NCBI RefSeq assembly: GCF_900184265.1
Contig: NZ_FXXA01000002.1
Span: 2,776,539 to 2,840,538, forward strand
Length of the DNA stretch: 64,000 bases
Source: Eggerthella timonensis
GTDB lineage: Bacteria > Actinomycetota > Coriobacteriia > Coriobacteriales > Eggerthellaceae
Direction: 5' to 3'
Positions 1-9,399 of the stretch are shown in pieces (within the stretch, counting starts at the first letter, position 1; every line of letters begins with the position of its first letter). The notes below the pieces were generated by a model, which was not told the DNA's origin, searched no databases, and saw only the letters and a program-made list of their open reading frames with translations. A program made the translations under genes and the position numbers.

Positions 1-48
1 GAGCACGGCCCCAAAGAACCAGCGCGCGAGGCGGCGGCGGGCGCTCAC
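1..48 (-). CDS. Start of an unidentified gene downstream of the sortase (partial)
   Basis: A GTG codon overlaps the sortase stop codon (GTGA). The frame stays open to the window edge, giving about 16 residues with a basic start followed by a hydrophobic run (MSARRRLARWFFGAVL). This looks like an N-terminal signal or membrane anchor. The tight overlap suggests translation coupled to the pilus operon. A signal peptidase, another sortase or a pilus-associated membrane protein would fit this position, but too little is visible to choose. Confidence 0.35.
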   Translation of the reverse strand, partial: MSARRRLARWFFGAVL

Positions 49-890
49 GAGCGCTCCCCTGCCGCGCGCCTGCGCCGCCGTCTGCGCGCCGCGCGCACGG
101 CGAGGGCGACGGCCAGCGCCGCGGCGGCGGTCAGCGCGCCGACGAGCGGCCAGGGCACGGGCGTCGCGGCCGCGAGCGCCGCATCGTCGGGCAGGTCGCA
201 GGGCGCGCCGCGCACGAGCAGGCGGTGCGAGTTCACGCCGTAGGGCGTGCAGGTGAGCAGCGTCACGTACTCGTGCTCGCCGTCGACCCGGATGGACGAC
301 ACGTCGTCGGGCTCCACCACGCTCACGTCGTCCACCGCGTAGGCGCGGCGCTCCCCCAGCACCTCGATGACGAACACGTCGCCCTCCTTCAGCCGTTCGA
401 GATCGGTGAACAGGCGCGCCGTGGGCAGGCCCGTGTGGCCCGTGAGGACGGCGTGCGTGCCCGCGCCGCCCACGGGCAGCGACGTCTGCGGGATGTGGCC
501 CGCGCCGTGCGCGAGCACGTCGTCGGACGTGCCGTGGTAGATGGGCAGCGTGAGGCCGATGGACGGGATGCTCACCGCGCCCATGAGGCCGGTGCCGTCC
601 ACGTCGAGCACGTCGTCGTAGTTGTCGGGAACCGCGTAGCCGCTGTTCGCCACGAACGGGTCGTGCACAGGATCGCCGCGCAGGCTGTCGTTGTAGGCGC
701 GCGCCTCGGCGAGCATCTGCCGGCGCACGTCGTCGGGCAGCGTCTGCACCGCCTCCTCGTAGTGGCTCACCGCGTCGTTGAACGAGCGCTCGTTGAGGTA
801 CGTGCCCACCACCGGGTACAGCACGAGGGCGATGCCCGCCAAAAGGCACGCCAGCATAAGGGCGCGGCGCACGCCCTCGCGCGCCCTCAT
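45..890 (-). CDS. Class C (pilin-polymerising) sortase
   Basis: This 281-residue membrane transpeptidase is expected to cleave LPXTG-type signals and link pilins through isopeptide bonds outside the membrane. It has an N-terminal membrane segment (about 9-30) and a class C lid motif Asp-Pro-Phe at 77-79. The catalytic triad is His152 (LTGHTG), Cys214 (TLLTC) and Arg223 (SHRLLVRG). A C-terminal membrane helix (about 247-266) is followed by an Arg-rich tail. The ATG at 890 overlaps the adhesin stop (ATGA), so translation is probably coupled; the longer upstream open frame is not needed. It is the last complete gene of the pilus operon and the only sortase visible, so it probably handles all three upstream substrates. 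Housekeeping anchoring may need a sortase encoded elsewhere. Confidence 0.93.
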   Translation of the reverse strand: MRAREGVRRALMLACLLAGIALVLYPVVGTYLNERSFNDAVSHYEEAVQTLPDDVRRQMLAEARAYNDSLRGDPVHDPFVANSGYAVPDNYDDVLDVDGTGLMGAVSIPSIGLTLPIYHGTSDDVLAHGAGHIPQTSLPVGGAGTHAVLTGHTGLPTARLFTDLERLKEGDVFVIEVLGERRAYAVDDVSVVEPDDVSSIRVDGEHEYVTLLTCTPYGVNSHRLLVRGAPCDLPDDAALAAATPVPWPLVGALTAAAALAVALAVRAARRRRRRRAAGERS

Positions 891-3800
891 GAGGAGGCGC
901 GCCGCGCGCGATGCAGCGCGATCGCGATCGCGATGAGCACGAGGCCCAGCAGCGCGCCCGCGTACGGCGCGATCGCCGGCGCGCCGGCGAAGGGCAGGTC
1001 GTAGCGCGCCACGTTCACGAGGTACACGCCGCGCTCGACGGCGCCGCCCACGGTGATGGAGGTGGAGAACGCGGTGGGCAGCAGGCCGCCGTCGCCCTTG
1101 CGGGCCAAAAGCGTGCTCACGTCGATGCCGTAGCCGCCCGCGCCGGACAGCTCGATAGCCTGAAACGCCCATTGCCCCGTGGGCTTCTGGTAGCCGTCGG
1201 GCGCGCTCGCCTCCACGAGCATGTACCAGGACGCCGGCGCCAGCTGCGTGAGCTTGACCTGGCCGAGCGTGTCGACGCTCGAGGACGACTCGAACACGTA
1301 GGGCACGTTCGACGCGTCGCCCGGCGCGCCCACGGTGCCGTCGGCCGCGATGACGGGCGCCCATTGGGCCGAGGCCGTGGTGGCCAGGTCGATGGAGCCG
1401 CCGTTGATGGTGAGCGGGCCGAGGGCGACCGAGCCCACGTAGCGGTACAGGTTGAACTGCGCGCCGCCCAGCTTCACCGTGGCGCCGGTGCGCTGGTCGG
1501 CCCCTACCTTCGTGAACGTCACGTCCGCGTGCAGGCCGCGCCACACCACGGCGCTGCCCGTGCCCGCCACGGCCGCGAGGCCCGCGTTCGCGTTGTTGAA
1601 GAACAGCTGGAGGCCCACGACGGGCGTCGAGCCCGTGCGCGAGGCGAACTGCGCGCCGGCCGCGAGCAGCGTACGATCAGCCGACGTGATGCCGACGGCC
1701 GCCGTGGGGGCCAGGCCCGACGTGTCCACCGCGATGGCGTAGGAGGTGCCCGAGCGGGCCGCTTCCAGGTCGGACGCCTTCGGCGCGTCGGTCGACGAGC
1801 CCTTGACGGGACGCCCCACGTTGCCGGAGACGAGCGCGGCGCCGCTGAGCGTGACGAGCGGAGACGTGCCCGCGTAGGCACCGAGCGCCACGCCGCCGAC
1901 GTAGGCGCCCGCATAGGCTCCCGCGTCGTTGTTCTCGGCCGAAGCCGCGTTGTTCACGACGGAGCCGCCCGTCATGACGAGCCGCGCCGCAGGATCCACG
2001 TACACGCCGCCGCCCGTGCGCTTCGCCGTGTTGGCGCGCACCTCCGCGAGGCCCGACAGCGTCACCGTCGCCTGCGGGCCCGCGTACACGCCGCCGCCGA
2101 AGCGCCCGGACGCGTTCGAGGCGATCGAGCCGCCGCTCTGCGCGAAGGTCGACGCCTCCACCGTCACGCCGCCGCCGTCGGCGGCCGTGCAGCCGGCGAT
2201 GCTCGCGCCGACGGTCATGCGCAGGGTTGCTCCGCCGGCGGCGAGCACCGCGCCGCCCGGGCCGGAGGCGTTGTAGGCGTTGCGTAGCGCGGCGCCGGCC
2301 CCCACCGTCAGGGACGAGGAGGCGCCCGACACCTCGAACAGCGCGTGGTCGGCCGCGATGCCCGTGCCGTCCTGGGCCTGGCGCACCGTGCAGCCGCCGT
2401 CCACGACGAGGTTCGTCACGCTCAGGCCCCCGGCCACCGAGAACCACGAGGAGACGGAGCCCGACGCCGTGCGCGTGAGCGTGGCCGCGAGCGACCCGGT
2501 GGACGGGACGGAGCCCAGCCACCCGCTCGCGCCCGGGACGGTCTGCACGAGCGGCGCCGTTGTCAGCGCGACGCCGCCGGTGCCCGCCGCCAGCGCCACG
2601 CCGCCGTCGGCGGGCTTGCTGGAGGCCGCGAAGTCGACGATGGGCGCGTCGCGCAGCATCTCGATGCGGTCGTTCGACTGTGCCGCGCGCAGCGCGTCGT
2701 AGAGCGTCGTGTACGATTGGAAGAACGCGTCGGGCACGCCGTCGCCGTTCGTGTCGCGAATGATCTGGCACACGCGCGGCGGCGTCTGCCACACGGCGTA
2801 CAGCACCATATGGCCGTTCTTCAGCGGGTCGAGCGACGCATCGTAGGACAGCGTCGCCCCGGGCTGGTACTGCGCCGTCGTCGCCGTGGGCGACGAGGCC
2901 CACCCCTTGAACGTGTAGCCGCTCACCGCCATGGTGCCCTGGTCGAGCAGCGTGGCCGCGCCGCCCGTGCGGGGGTAGGCGTTCGCCACGCCGTCCGCGC
3001 CGTCGAAGGGCGCCGTTCCCGCGAGCGTGGTGCCCGCAGGCGCATTGGCGCGGTAGTCCACCACGAACCCGCTTGCCCACACGAGCTGAGAGCCGTTGGC
3101 CGCCGCGACGAGCGTGGGGTCCGCATCGTTCGCGAAAGGGCCCAGGTTAGCCGAGGTTTGGAACACTGATCCGAATCGGGCGCCGCTCGCATTGAGCGTC
3201 GCCAAGCCGTCGGAAACGCGAACGCACACCTTCGAACCGTCTACCAGGTTGCCGTTCACGGAAATGCGCGTGGACGGGTAGAACGCGTTCGTCCACACGT
3301 TGGACGCGATGCCCGTTGCGCCCTGCGTGTTCGCGCGCACGATGCTCGATGCGACGATCTTTCCGGCGAGGATGCTCGTCTTGTAATAGGTAGGGTTCGT
3401 GAAGCCTCCGTTGGCGGACGCGGGGTAGTTGAACACGAGGCCGCGCGGGGCGCTCGCCGAGCTGCCCTGGAAGCCGTACAGGGCCACGCCGCCGCCCCCG
3501 AGCCCGGCATGGCTGCCCGTCACCGTGCCGCCGTACCAGAACAGGTCGTTGTACATATCCTGCATGATGCCGCCGCCGTACATATCCGCCGTGCAGTTCG
3601 TGACGGAGCAGTTGTACATCGTGGTGGACCCGCTGTACAGGTACATGCCGCCGCCGAACGCGCCGGCCGTGCAGCCGTCGATGCGCACGCTCTCGATGCT
3701 CGACCCGGCGCCGATGCTCAAGCCGCCCGCGATCTTGCCCGAGGTGCAGTTCGAGATGGACGGGCCGCCGCTCAGGTCGGCCGAGCCGTCGAGGCAGAAC

Positions 3801-5521
3801 ACCGACGTGCCGTAGTTCGACACGGCGCCGCCCTCGCTGTACGTGGAGCACCCCGCGATGCGCGAGCCGTCGGCCAGCACGACGAGGCCGTTGAACGCGC
3901 CGCAGATGGCGCCGCCGCCCACGCCGTAGCGCTCGAAATCGCCGTAGGAGCCCAACGTGATGGCGCGCAGCGTGCCCACGTCCGTGGTCGAGCAGTTCTG
4001 GATGGTGCCGGACAGCGTAACGGTGTCGTACACCTTGTCCACCACCTGGGCGGCCGAGGTCAGCGGCGCGTTGCCCGCGCCCACCCATAGGTTGTCGCCC
4101 TCGCCGTAGCCGTCCGCCTCGCTCCAGTAGAACACGCCGCCTCCCGCGATGGCCGAGCAGTTCGAGACGGTGCCGCTGATGGAGGTGCGGCAGTCCACGG
4201 CCGCGGTCGTCGTGCACCCGTAGTCGTAGAGGTACGCGCCGCCGCCTCCGGCGTAGAAGTTGGCCGCGGTGATGTTCACGCTGCTCACCACGTTGCACGC
4301 ATCGATGGTGCCGGCGATGTCCACCTTGCAGTTGTTGGCGAACAACCCGCCGCCGCCTTGGCGCGTGCCCGTCGGGTCGAACAGCAGGCCGAGCGAGCTG
4401 CGGAACGCGAGGTCCGACGAGCGCACGGCGGCGCCCGCTTGGATGCTGACCACGGCGTCGGCGGCATGGATGGCGCCGCCGCCCGACAGCGAGGCGTTCG
4501 CGGTGAGCTGCGTGTCGCAGTCGACGATGGACGAGCCGCCCTGCATGGTGAACGAGGCGCGGTTCGACGAGGAAGGGGTCGTTCCCGTGCCGGGCATGCG
4601 GTTCGCGAGGATGCTGACGGCCGCTCCGCCCGCCTGGGCGCCCTGCGTGACGAGACGGCAGTTCTGGATGATGCTGCCCGTCTGCATGGTGAGAGACGCG
4701 CCGTGGGCGTTCATGCGGAACGCTCCCGCCGTGCCCGAGCTGTACCAATTGCGCACGGTCGTGCCCGACGAAAGCGTGACCTGGGAGTTCGTGCCCGTAG
4801 CTTCGACCACCCGATGATCGACCGACGCAGATGCGCCGTCGAACACGATGTTCGAGAACGTGACGGACCCGGTGTTCACAGTGAACAGCGTGGCGGCGGT
4901 CGAGCCGGTGACCACGGCGGGCGCGCTCTGCGCCGGATCGGTGGTCACGACGACGTTCTTGGCGCCCACCGCGGCCGTCGTGGCGGCGGCGAGGTTGCCG
5001 ATGACGGCCACCGTGGTCGCGGCCGACGCGGAGGCCTTCTGCACTGCGGCCTGCAAAGTGGCGAACGGCTTCGCGCGGGTGCCGTCTCCCGTCAGGTCGC
5101 TGCCCGACGCGGACACGTACAAGGTGTCGCCGGTTGCGCGCGGCTCGGCCTGCGAGGCGGCGGCCGCGTCGGCGGGCTCGTCCGCATCCGGCGCGACCGC
5201 AGGCTCGTCGCCGGCATCGTCGACGGACGCGGAGGGCGCGGAGGGCTGCGTCCCGTCGATGGGCTCGCCCGTCGGCGGAAGCTCGTCGGAGGGCCGCCCG
5301 TCGGCGGCGTCGTCGGTCTCGGGCGCGGGCGCAGAGTCGGGCAGATCGGAATCGGGGGCGGGCGCGGCGGGCGCCTCCGCACGGCCGTCGGCGGCGCCGA
5401 CGGATGCGGAGCCGGCGCCGATGGAGGGGAACAGCGTGAACGCCAGCAGGGCGCACAGCAGCACGCGCCATGCCGCGCGCAGCGGGCGGGTCGGACGTCG
5501 CCGCTCGTTGAGCTTCTTCAT
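887..5521 (-). CDS. Giant pilus tip adhesin / beta-helix surface protein with LPFAG sorting signal
   Basis: This 1544-residue secreted protein starts at an ATG preceded by AGGAGG. A basic N-terminus and hydrophobic stretch form a signal peptide, followed by an acidic Pro/Ala/Asp-rich linker (about 45-125). Long Gly/Ser/Thr-rich repeats with recurring short beta-rungs (GGGVY/GGGAI type) indicate a right-handed parallel beta-helix. In the middle is an InlB/Flg_new-type repeat (YTFKGW...LYAVW). Near the C-terminus is a SpaA-like prealbumin domain (FNLYRYVG ... YMLVEASAPDGY). The end is a sorting signal LPFAG at about 1509-1513, a hydrophobic helix and a basic tail. Known pilus tips have this plan, so adhesion to host or bacterial ligands is inferred. 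The ligand is unknown. Confidence 0.9.
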   Translation of the reverse strand: MKKLNERRRPTRPLRAAWRVLLCALLAFTLFPSIGAGSASVGAADGRAEAPAAPAPDSDLPDSAPAPETDDAADGRPSDELPPTGEPIDGTQPSAPSASVDDAGDEPAVAPDADEPADAAAASQAEPRATGDTLYVSASGSDLTGDGTRAKPFATLQAAVQKASASAATTVAVIGNLAAATTAAVGAKNVVVTTDPAQSAPAVVTGSTAATLFTVNTGSVTFSNIVFDGASASVDHRVVEATGTNSQVTLSSGTTVRNWYSSGTAGAFRMNAHGASLTMQTGSIIQNCRLVTQGAQAGGAAVSILANRMPGTGTTPSSSNRASFTMQGGSSIVDCDTQLTANASLSGGGAIHAADAVVSIQAGAAVRSSDLAFRSSLGLLFDPTGTRQGGGGLFANNCKVDIAGTIDACNVVSSVNITAANFYAGGGGAYLYDYGCTTTAAVDCRTSISGTVSNCSAIAGGGVFYWSEADGYGEGDNLWVGAGNAPLTSAAQVVDKVYDTVTLSGTIQNCSTTDVGTLRAITLGSYGDFERYGVGGGAICGAFNGLVVLADGSRIAGCSTYSEGGAVSNYGTSVFCLDGSADLSGGPSISNCTSGKIAGGLSIGAGSSIESVRIDGCTAGAFGGGMYLYSGSTTMYNCSVTNCTADMYGGGIMQDMYNDLFWYGGTVTGSHAGLGGGGVALYGFQGSSASAPRGLVFNYPASANGGFTNPTYYKTSILAGKIVASSIVRANTQGATGIASNVWTNAFYPSTRISVNGNLVDGSKVCVRVSDGLATLNASGARFGSVFQTSANLGPFANDADPTLVAAANGSQLVWASGFVVDYRANAPAGTTLAGTAPFDGADGVANAYPRTGGAATLLDQGTMAVSGYTFKGWASSPTATTAQYQPGATLSYDASLDPLKNGHMVLYAVWQTPPRVCQIIRDTNGDGVPDAFFQSYTTLYDALRAAQSNDRIEMLRDAPIVDFAASSKPADGGVALAAGTGGVALTTAPLVQTVPGASGWLGSVPSTGSLAATLTRTASGSVSSWFSVAGGLSVTNLVVDGGCTVRQAQDGTGIAADHALFEVSGASSSLTVGAGAALRNAYNASGPGGAVLAAGGATLRMTVGASIAGCTAADGGGVTVEASTFAQSGGSIASNASGRFGGGVYAGPQATVTLSGLAEVRANTAKRTGGGVYVDPAARLVMTGGSVVNNAASAENNDAGAYAGAYVGGVALGAYAGTSPLVTLSGAALVSGNVGRPVKGSSTDAPKASDLEAARSGTSYAIAVDTSGLAPTAAVGITSADRTLLAAGAQFASRTGSTPVVGLQLFFNNANAGLAAVAGTGSAVVWRGLHADVTFTKVGADQRTGATVKLGGAQFNLYRYVGSVALGPLTINGGSIDLATTASAQWAPVIAADGTVGAPGDASNVPYVFESSSSVDTLGQVKLTQLAPASWYMLVEASAPDGYQKPTGQWAFQAIELSGAGGYGIDVSTLLARKGDGGLLPTAFSTSITVGGAVERGVYLVNVARYDLPFAGAPAIAPYAGALLGLVLIAIAIALHRARRASS

Positions 5522-5534
5522 GGGGCCGTTCCTC

Positions 5535-7109
5535 CTATCGATCGTCCGTACGTTCGCCGCGCCGCCGCAAGCGACGAGCCATCCCCGCGCCTGCGAGCGC
5601 GGCGACGGCGGCGGCGAGCAGCCAGCCCGCATCGCCCGTCTTCGCCAGCGCGCCGCCCACGGCGCTCCCTGCCCGGTCGAGGGGCGTTTCGAGGCGGTTC
5701 GCAACCGCCACGCGCACCTCGGCCGCCGCCGGGACGGCGGGGATCTCGACGGCTGCAGGCTCGGCAAGGCGCACGCAGGCCCGTTGCCGGCCCCGGGCAT
5801 CGACGTAGGCGGGAGCCTGCGTCTCCATGAGCCAGTAGGTGCCCGCGCCGAGGCCGCCGAGGGACGCCGCGCCGTCCGCTTCGGTGACGAGCTGCACATC
5901 CTGCAGCGAGCCGTCTACCGTCCGGGCGATGAAGCGTCCGGCCAGCGCGTCGGCGCGCGAGCGCGCCACCTTGAACGTCGCGCCGGAGAGCTTCTCCCCC
6001 GTTTCCTCGAGGTGCTTGTCGATGCGCACGCCTCCCGTGCTGAGGCGCGGGTGCGCCGGGTTCGCGGGATCGGGCACGCCTCCGGGGATGACCTCGGCCC
6101 CGATCGACGCGCCCGAGGCGGCCGTGAACGACACCGCGGCGTTGTTGTAGATGGTGCCCGGCTCGTCGTAAGCGGCCTCGTTCACCCGCGTGGTCACCGC
6201 GATGACGAGGTTGGCCGCGCCGGCATCGGCGATGCGCCGCAGCGCCTCGTCGGTGAAGGTCCACGTTACCGTGCGCCCCTGCTCGTCGTACGCCTCCTCG
6301 TAGTCCGCGCCGGGCACGAGCGCCGTCGCGCTCGGCTGGCCCGTCGCGTCGACAAGCGACACCTGCGCGCCGGGCGCGTTGTCGAGCCGGGCGTCCAGAA
6401 TATCGCGCACCTGCAAGCCGCGCCCGTAGCGCACCGAGCCGTCGGTCGCGACGAGCTTGAGCTCGGCGGGTACAGGCACTGTGATGCGCCAGCGCGCCTC
6501 GTCGCCCACGCCGTACACGGCGTCCGGGTCGTCCGCCGCCTTGGCGATGGACGCCGCCACGTACGATTTCGGGTAGACATGCACGTCCCAGCGTGCGTCG
6601 CCGCCAACCGCGCCCTGCATGGGCACGGCCACGAGCAGCTTCTTCTGCGCGGGCTGCACGCCGGCGACGTCGCCCTGCGCGAGCAGGTACACGCCGCGCG
6701 GCAGATCGCGGAACGCGAGCACGCCCTGCGCGTCGGTCGTGCCCGTGCGCGGGTCGAACGACGCCAACGGCGGCGAGTCGACGTCCACCGCAGGCTCGAA
6801 GCCGTTCGCCGCCTCGGGGTCGGTCGAGAGCTGGTACAGCGTGAGGGGCACGTCGGCCAACGGCAGGGCATCCTTCGGCAGCACGGGGTCCTCGTCGCCG
6901 TTTCCCGGGTTCGTGCCGCCCAGCTGCGAGCGGTACTCGTGCACGACGATGGAGCCGGTGCGCGCCGCGTCGGCGCCGGCGTCGGCGAGCGCCGGGCTGC
7001 CCGTGCCCGCGAGCGCCGCGGCGCAGAGGGCGAGCGCGGCGGCGAGCGCCGTCGCAGCGGCTGCGGCGCGCAGGTTCGCGCGCATCGCGCGTTCGCTCGT
7101 TCGTTTCAC
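5535..7109 (-). CDS. Ancillary/basal pilin, SpaA-like domains, LAKTG sorting signal
   Basis: This 524-residue pilin subunit is best started at a GTG with GAGGTG seven bases upstream. The ATG 24 bases further in lacks a site at good spacing. A signal peptide ends near ALA. The first domain carries a pilin-type lysine motif (VHVYPKS). A Cna/SpaA-type beta domain with an E-box-like segment (YWLMETQAPA) follows. The C-terminus has LAKTG (about 488-492), a hydrophobic helix and an Arg-rich tail. LAKTG departs from LPXTG at position 2. It sits between the major pilin and the tip adhesin, 13 bases before the adhesin start. Its length and position suit a basal or minor pilin; which of the two is inference. 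Confidence 0.88.
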   Translation of the reverse strand: MKRTSERAMRANLRAAAAATALAAALALCAAALAGTGSPALADAGADAARTGSIVVHEYRSQLGGTNPGNGDEDPVLPKDALPLADVPLTLYQLSTDPEAANGFEPAVDVDSPPLASFDPRTGTTDAQGVLAFRDLPRGVYLLAQGDVAGVQPAQKKLLVAVPMQGAVGGDARWDVHVYPKSYVAASIAKAADDPDAVYGVGDEARWRITVPVPAELKLVATDGSVRYGRGLQVRDILDARLDNAPGAQVSLVDATGQPSATALVPGADYEEAYDEQGRTVTWTFTDEALRRIADAGAANLVIAVTTRVNEAAYDEPGTIYNNAAVSFTAASGASIGAEVIPGGVPDPANPAHPRLSTGGVRIDKHLEETGEKLSGATFKVARSRADALAGRFIARTVDGSLQDVQLVTEADGAASLGGLGAGTYWLMETQAPAYVDARGRQRACVRLAEPAAVEIPAVPAAAEVRVAVANRLETPLDRAGSAVGGALAKTGDAGWLLAAAVAALAGAGMARRLRRRGERTDDR

Positions 7110-7140
7110 CCGATCACACCTCGCTCTTCCCTGCTCGCCG

Positions 7141-7173
7141 TGCGGCGGGGCCTCCGCTCGAGGCCCCGCCGCA
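7141..7173 (-). promoter_or_regulatory. Strong intercistronic hairpin after the major pilin gene
   Basis: A perfect 13-bp inverted repeat (TGCGGCGGGGCCT with its complement) encloses a 7-base loop, lying between the major pilin stop and the next pilin start. No T-tract follows on the minus strand. It is more likely a partial attenuator or 3' stabiliser than a full terminator. Either would raise major-pilin mRNA over the minor subunits, as pilus stoichiometry requires. Confidence 0.6.
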
Positions 7174-7183
7174 TCCGTTGCCT

Positions 7184-8899
7184 TTACGATTGGTCGTGCT
7201 GGTCGCGCCTGCGCGAGCGCACGAAGTACGCCACCGCGGCGCCGATGAGCACGGCGCCCACGATGCCGAAGATCAGCGCGCCCGTGCCGCCCGTGTTCGG
7301 CAGCGCGAAGTTGCCGCCGCCCTCCTGGCCGTCGCGCGTGTTGACGAGGGACAGCGGGCCGCCCACCACCGTGGTGGTCACCTTGGCGTCGGCCGTGGCC
7401 TTCACGATCTGCAGCGTCACCTTCTGGGGGGCCTGCAGGATGCGGTAGCCGTTCGGCGCCTTCGTCTCGCACAACCACAGCTCCACGTTCTGCACGGTGC
7501 CCAGGTTGGCGCGCGCGGCCGTCACGGCCTGCTCGATGGCCGTGTAGGCCGTGCCGCCCGAGGTGAGGTTGTCGAAGCTCAGGCCCGAGAACACGGCCTT
7601 GCCGTCGGCGAGGTTCGTCGTGGCCTGCAGATCGGCGGTGGCGGTGGCGTTCTTGAGGAACGTGCCCGCGACCGCGTTGTCGTAGGACGTGGCCAGCTTG
7701 AACGTGGCCGTGTCGGAGAGGATGGCGTTGCCCTCGGCGTCGACCTTGAGGAACTGGAAGCCGATGAGCGGAATGGCGACGGTCGTGCTCGCCTTGGCGT
7801 CGATGGTCGTAGTGCCGAGCGCGTCGATGACGGTGACCGCCGCGGTGTTCTGGATGATCGGCAGCCCGTCGGCGTCGACGCCCGCGTTGAAGGCGTTGTC
7901 GTTCACCGTGGCGTTTACGCGGATGAGGACCTTGCCGATCTGCTTCGCCGGCGTGGCGATGTTCGCCACGTTGATGACGTTGATGGCCTGGGCGATGGCC
8001 GGCGTGATGGTCCAGGTGGCCTGCCCGTTCGTGGCCGAGGTGTCGGAGAAGCCGATGTCGCCGGGAGTCAGCACGTTCTCGGTGCCGTCCTGGGCGAGCG
8101 CCACCACCGAGTAGTCGTTCTTGATGGTGATGGTGGGCTGGCCTGCGGCGTTCTTGGGCAGCGTGTCGACGATGGTGCCCTTGAGGCAGTTCGCGGGATC
8201 GGTGAAGATCTTGGAGGCCTCGGGGATCATGAACGCGATCTGGTAGCTCAGCGTGTCGCCGGGCTTCACGAGGTCAGGCTCGTCGATGACGGTCTTCTCG
8301 ACCTCTTCCTTGCTCACGTTCTTGGGATACACGTGCACGTCCTTGAGGTACGTGGTGGACCCGCCGCTCGCCTGCTGCGCGTAGGGCAGCGTGATGATGG
8401 AGGGCACGCTCGTCTCGACGTTCGCGCCGCCCGCGTTCGTCTCGACGAGCAGGTAGTAGCCGAACGACAGGCTGCCGAACACGGCCGTGCCGTCGGCGCC
8501 GGTGGTCTTGACGACCGGCGTGGAGCTCGCGGATTTGTACAGCGTGAGGAACGCCGCCACGCCGTCGGCCGACGGGGCGGCGGTTGCGGCCGCCGTGCCG
8601 GCGACCGAGCCCTCGACCTTGGCGGAGTCGAGCTTGTACAGCGTGAAGTCCACGCCCGACATCGGCTCGGCGCCGGTAGGCACGTTGCCCTCGTCGGCCG
8701 TCGACCCGGTGCCGGGCTCGGACGAAGCCGCGGGGGTCTTGTACTTGTGCACCGTGATCGATGCGGTGCCGTCGTCGGTCAGGCCGCCGTTGTTCAGCGC
8801 GAATGCCGGCGTGGTGCCCAGCGCCATCGACGCGGCGAGCGCGAGGGCCACGGCTGCGGCCATCATCCTTCCCGACAGCCCAGATAACCTCTGTTCCAT
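7184..8899 (-). CDS. Major pilin backbone (SpaA/FimA type), LPNTG sorting signal
   Basis: This 571-residue shaft pilin starts at an ATG behind AAAGGAAG. The signal peptide (about 1-35) ends AFA. The pilin motif VYPKN is at 190-194, and Lys193 should be the nucleophile for polymerisation. E-box glutamates typical of isopeptide-forming Ig-like domains are visible (YLLVETN near 149-155, and LCETKAPNGY further on). The C-terminal signal is LPNTG (533-537) plus a membrane helix and basic tail. It is the promoter-proximal gene of the pilus operon. Transcription probably starts within the 440 bases upstream. Confidence 0.92.
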   Translation of the reverse strand: MEQRLSGLSGRMMAAAVALALAASMALGTTPAFALNNGGLTDDGTASITVHKYKTPAASSEPGTGSTADEGNVPTGAEPMSGVDFTLYKLDSAKVEGSVAGTAAATAAPSADGVAAFLTLYKSASSTPVVKTTGADGTAVFGSLSFGYYLLVETNAGGANVETSVPSIITLPYAQQASGGSTTYLKDVHVYPKNVSKEEVEKTVIDEPDLVKPGDTLSYQIAFMIPEASKIFTDPANCLKGTIVDTLPKNAAGQPTITIKNDYSVVALAQDGTENVLTPGDIGFSDTSATNGQATWTITPAIAQAINVINVANIATPAKQIGKVLIRVNATVNDNAFNAGVDADGLPIIQNTAAVTVIDALGTTTIDAKASTTVAIPLIGFQFLKVDAEGNAILSDTATFKLATSYDNAVAGTFLKNATATADLQATTNLADGKAVFSGLSFDNLTSGGTAYTAIEQAVTAARANLGTVQNVELWLCETKAPNGYRILQAPQKVTLQIVKATADAKVTTTVVGGPLSLVNTRDGQEGGGNFALPNTGGTGALIFGIVGAVLIGAAVAYFVRSRRRDQHDQS

Positions 8900-9344
8900 C
8901 TGTCTTCCTTTCATACCGGGTTGGGACGGGTCGGCCCCGTCACGTATTCCGCACGGCGGCGTCGCGGCCGTGCTCGCGATCCCGCGTTCCGAGAGGGCCG
9001 CCGCTCGAACAGGACGGCATGCAAGGAAGCGATTGCGCTGCAAGAGGATACGAGCGCAGCGCCCGATAGAGGTCGGCTGGGCTCGTGGCCGAAGCATAAG
9101 CCCTACCTGCCTGGTGAACGATGATGAAGCCCGTTCTGGCACGACGGCGTGCCGATACCGCAACGAAGCCGTCGGCCGCCGTTCACGAGGTCGTAACGCA
9201 GGGACCTCTCCTTCACCGTCCCTATCCCCCTTTGGCGCGGTGGTTATCATGTGGGCCGGCAGACCTGCTTCACGCCGATCCGACGAAGGCGCGGCGTGCA
9301 CGGCGGACAGGCGTGCCGCCGCGCCGATATGCGGCAGCACGCAC
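8900..9344. other. Intergenic region upstream of the pilus operon
   Basis: About 440 bases lie between the pilin start and the aldehyde dehydrogenase terminator. The region must hold the pilus promoter on the minus strand, but I see no convincing -10/-35 pair, no long inverted repeat and no credible gene. Short open frames here show no recognisable protein. Confidence 0.5.
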
Positions 9345-9372
9345 AAAAAAGCGCCCCGGTTCCCCGGGGCGC
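9345..9372 (-). terminator. Rho-independent terminator of the aldehyde dehydrogenase gene
   Basis: A GCGCCCCGG stem with its complement around a short loop is followed on the minus strand by six T residues. It lies just after the aldehyde dehydrogenase stop and separates that gene from the pilus operon, which runs the same way. Confidence 0.85.
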
Positions 9373-9399
9373 TTCGCACGCTCGCTGTGAGCGCAATCC

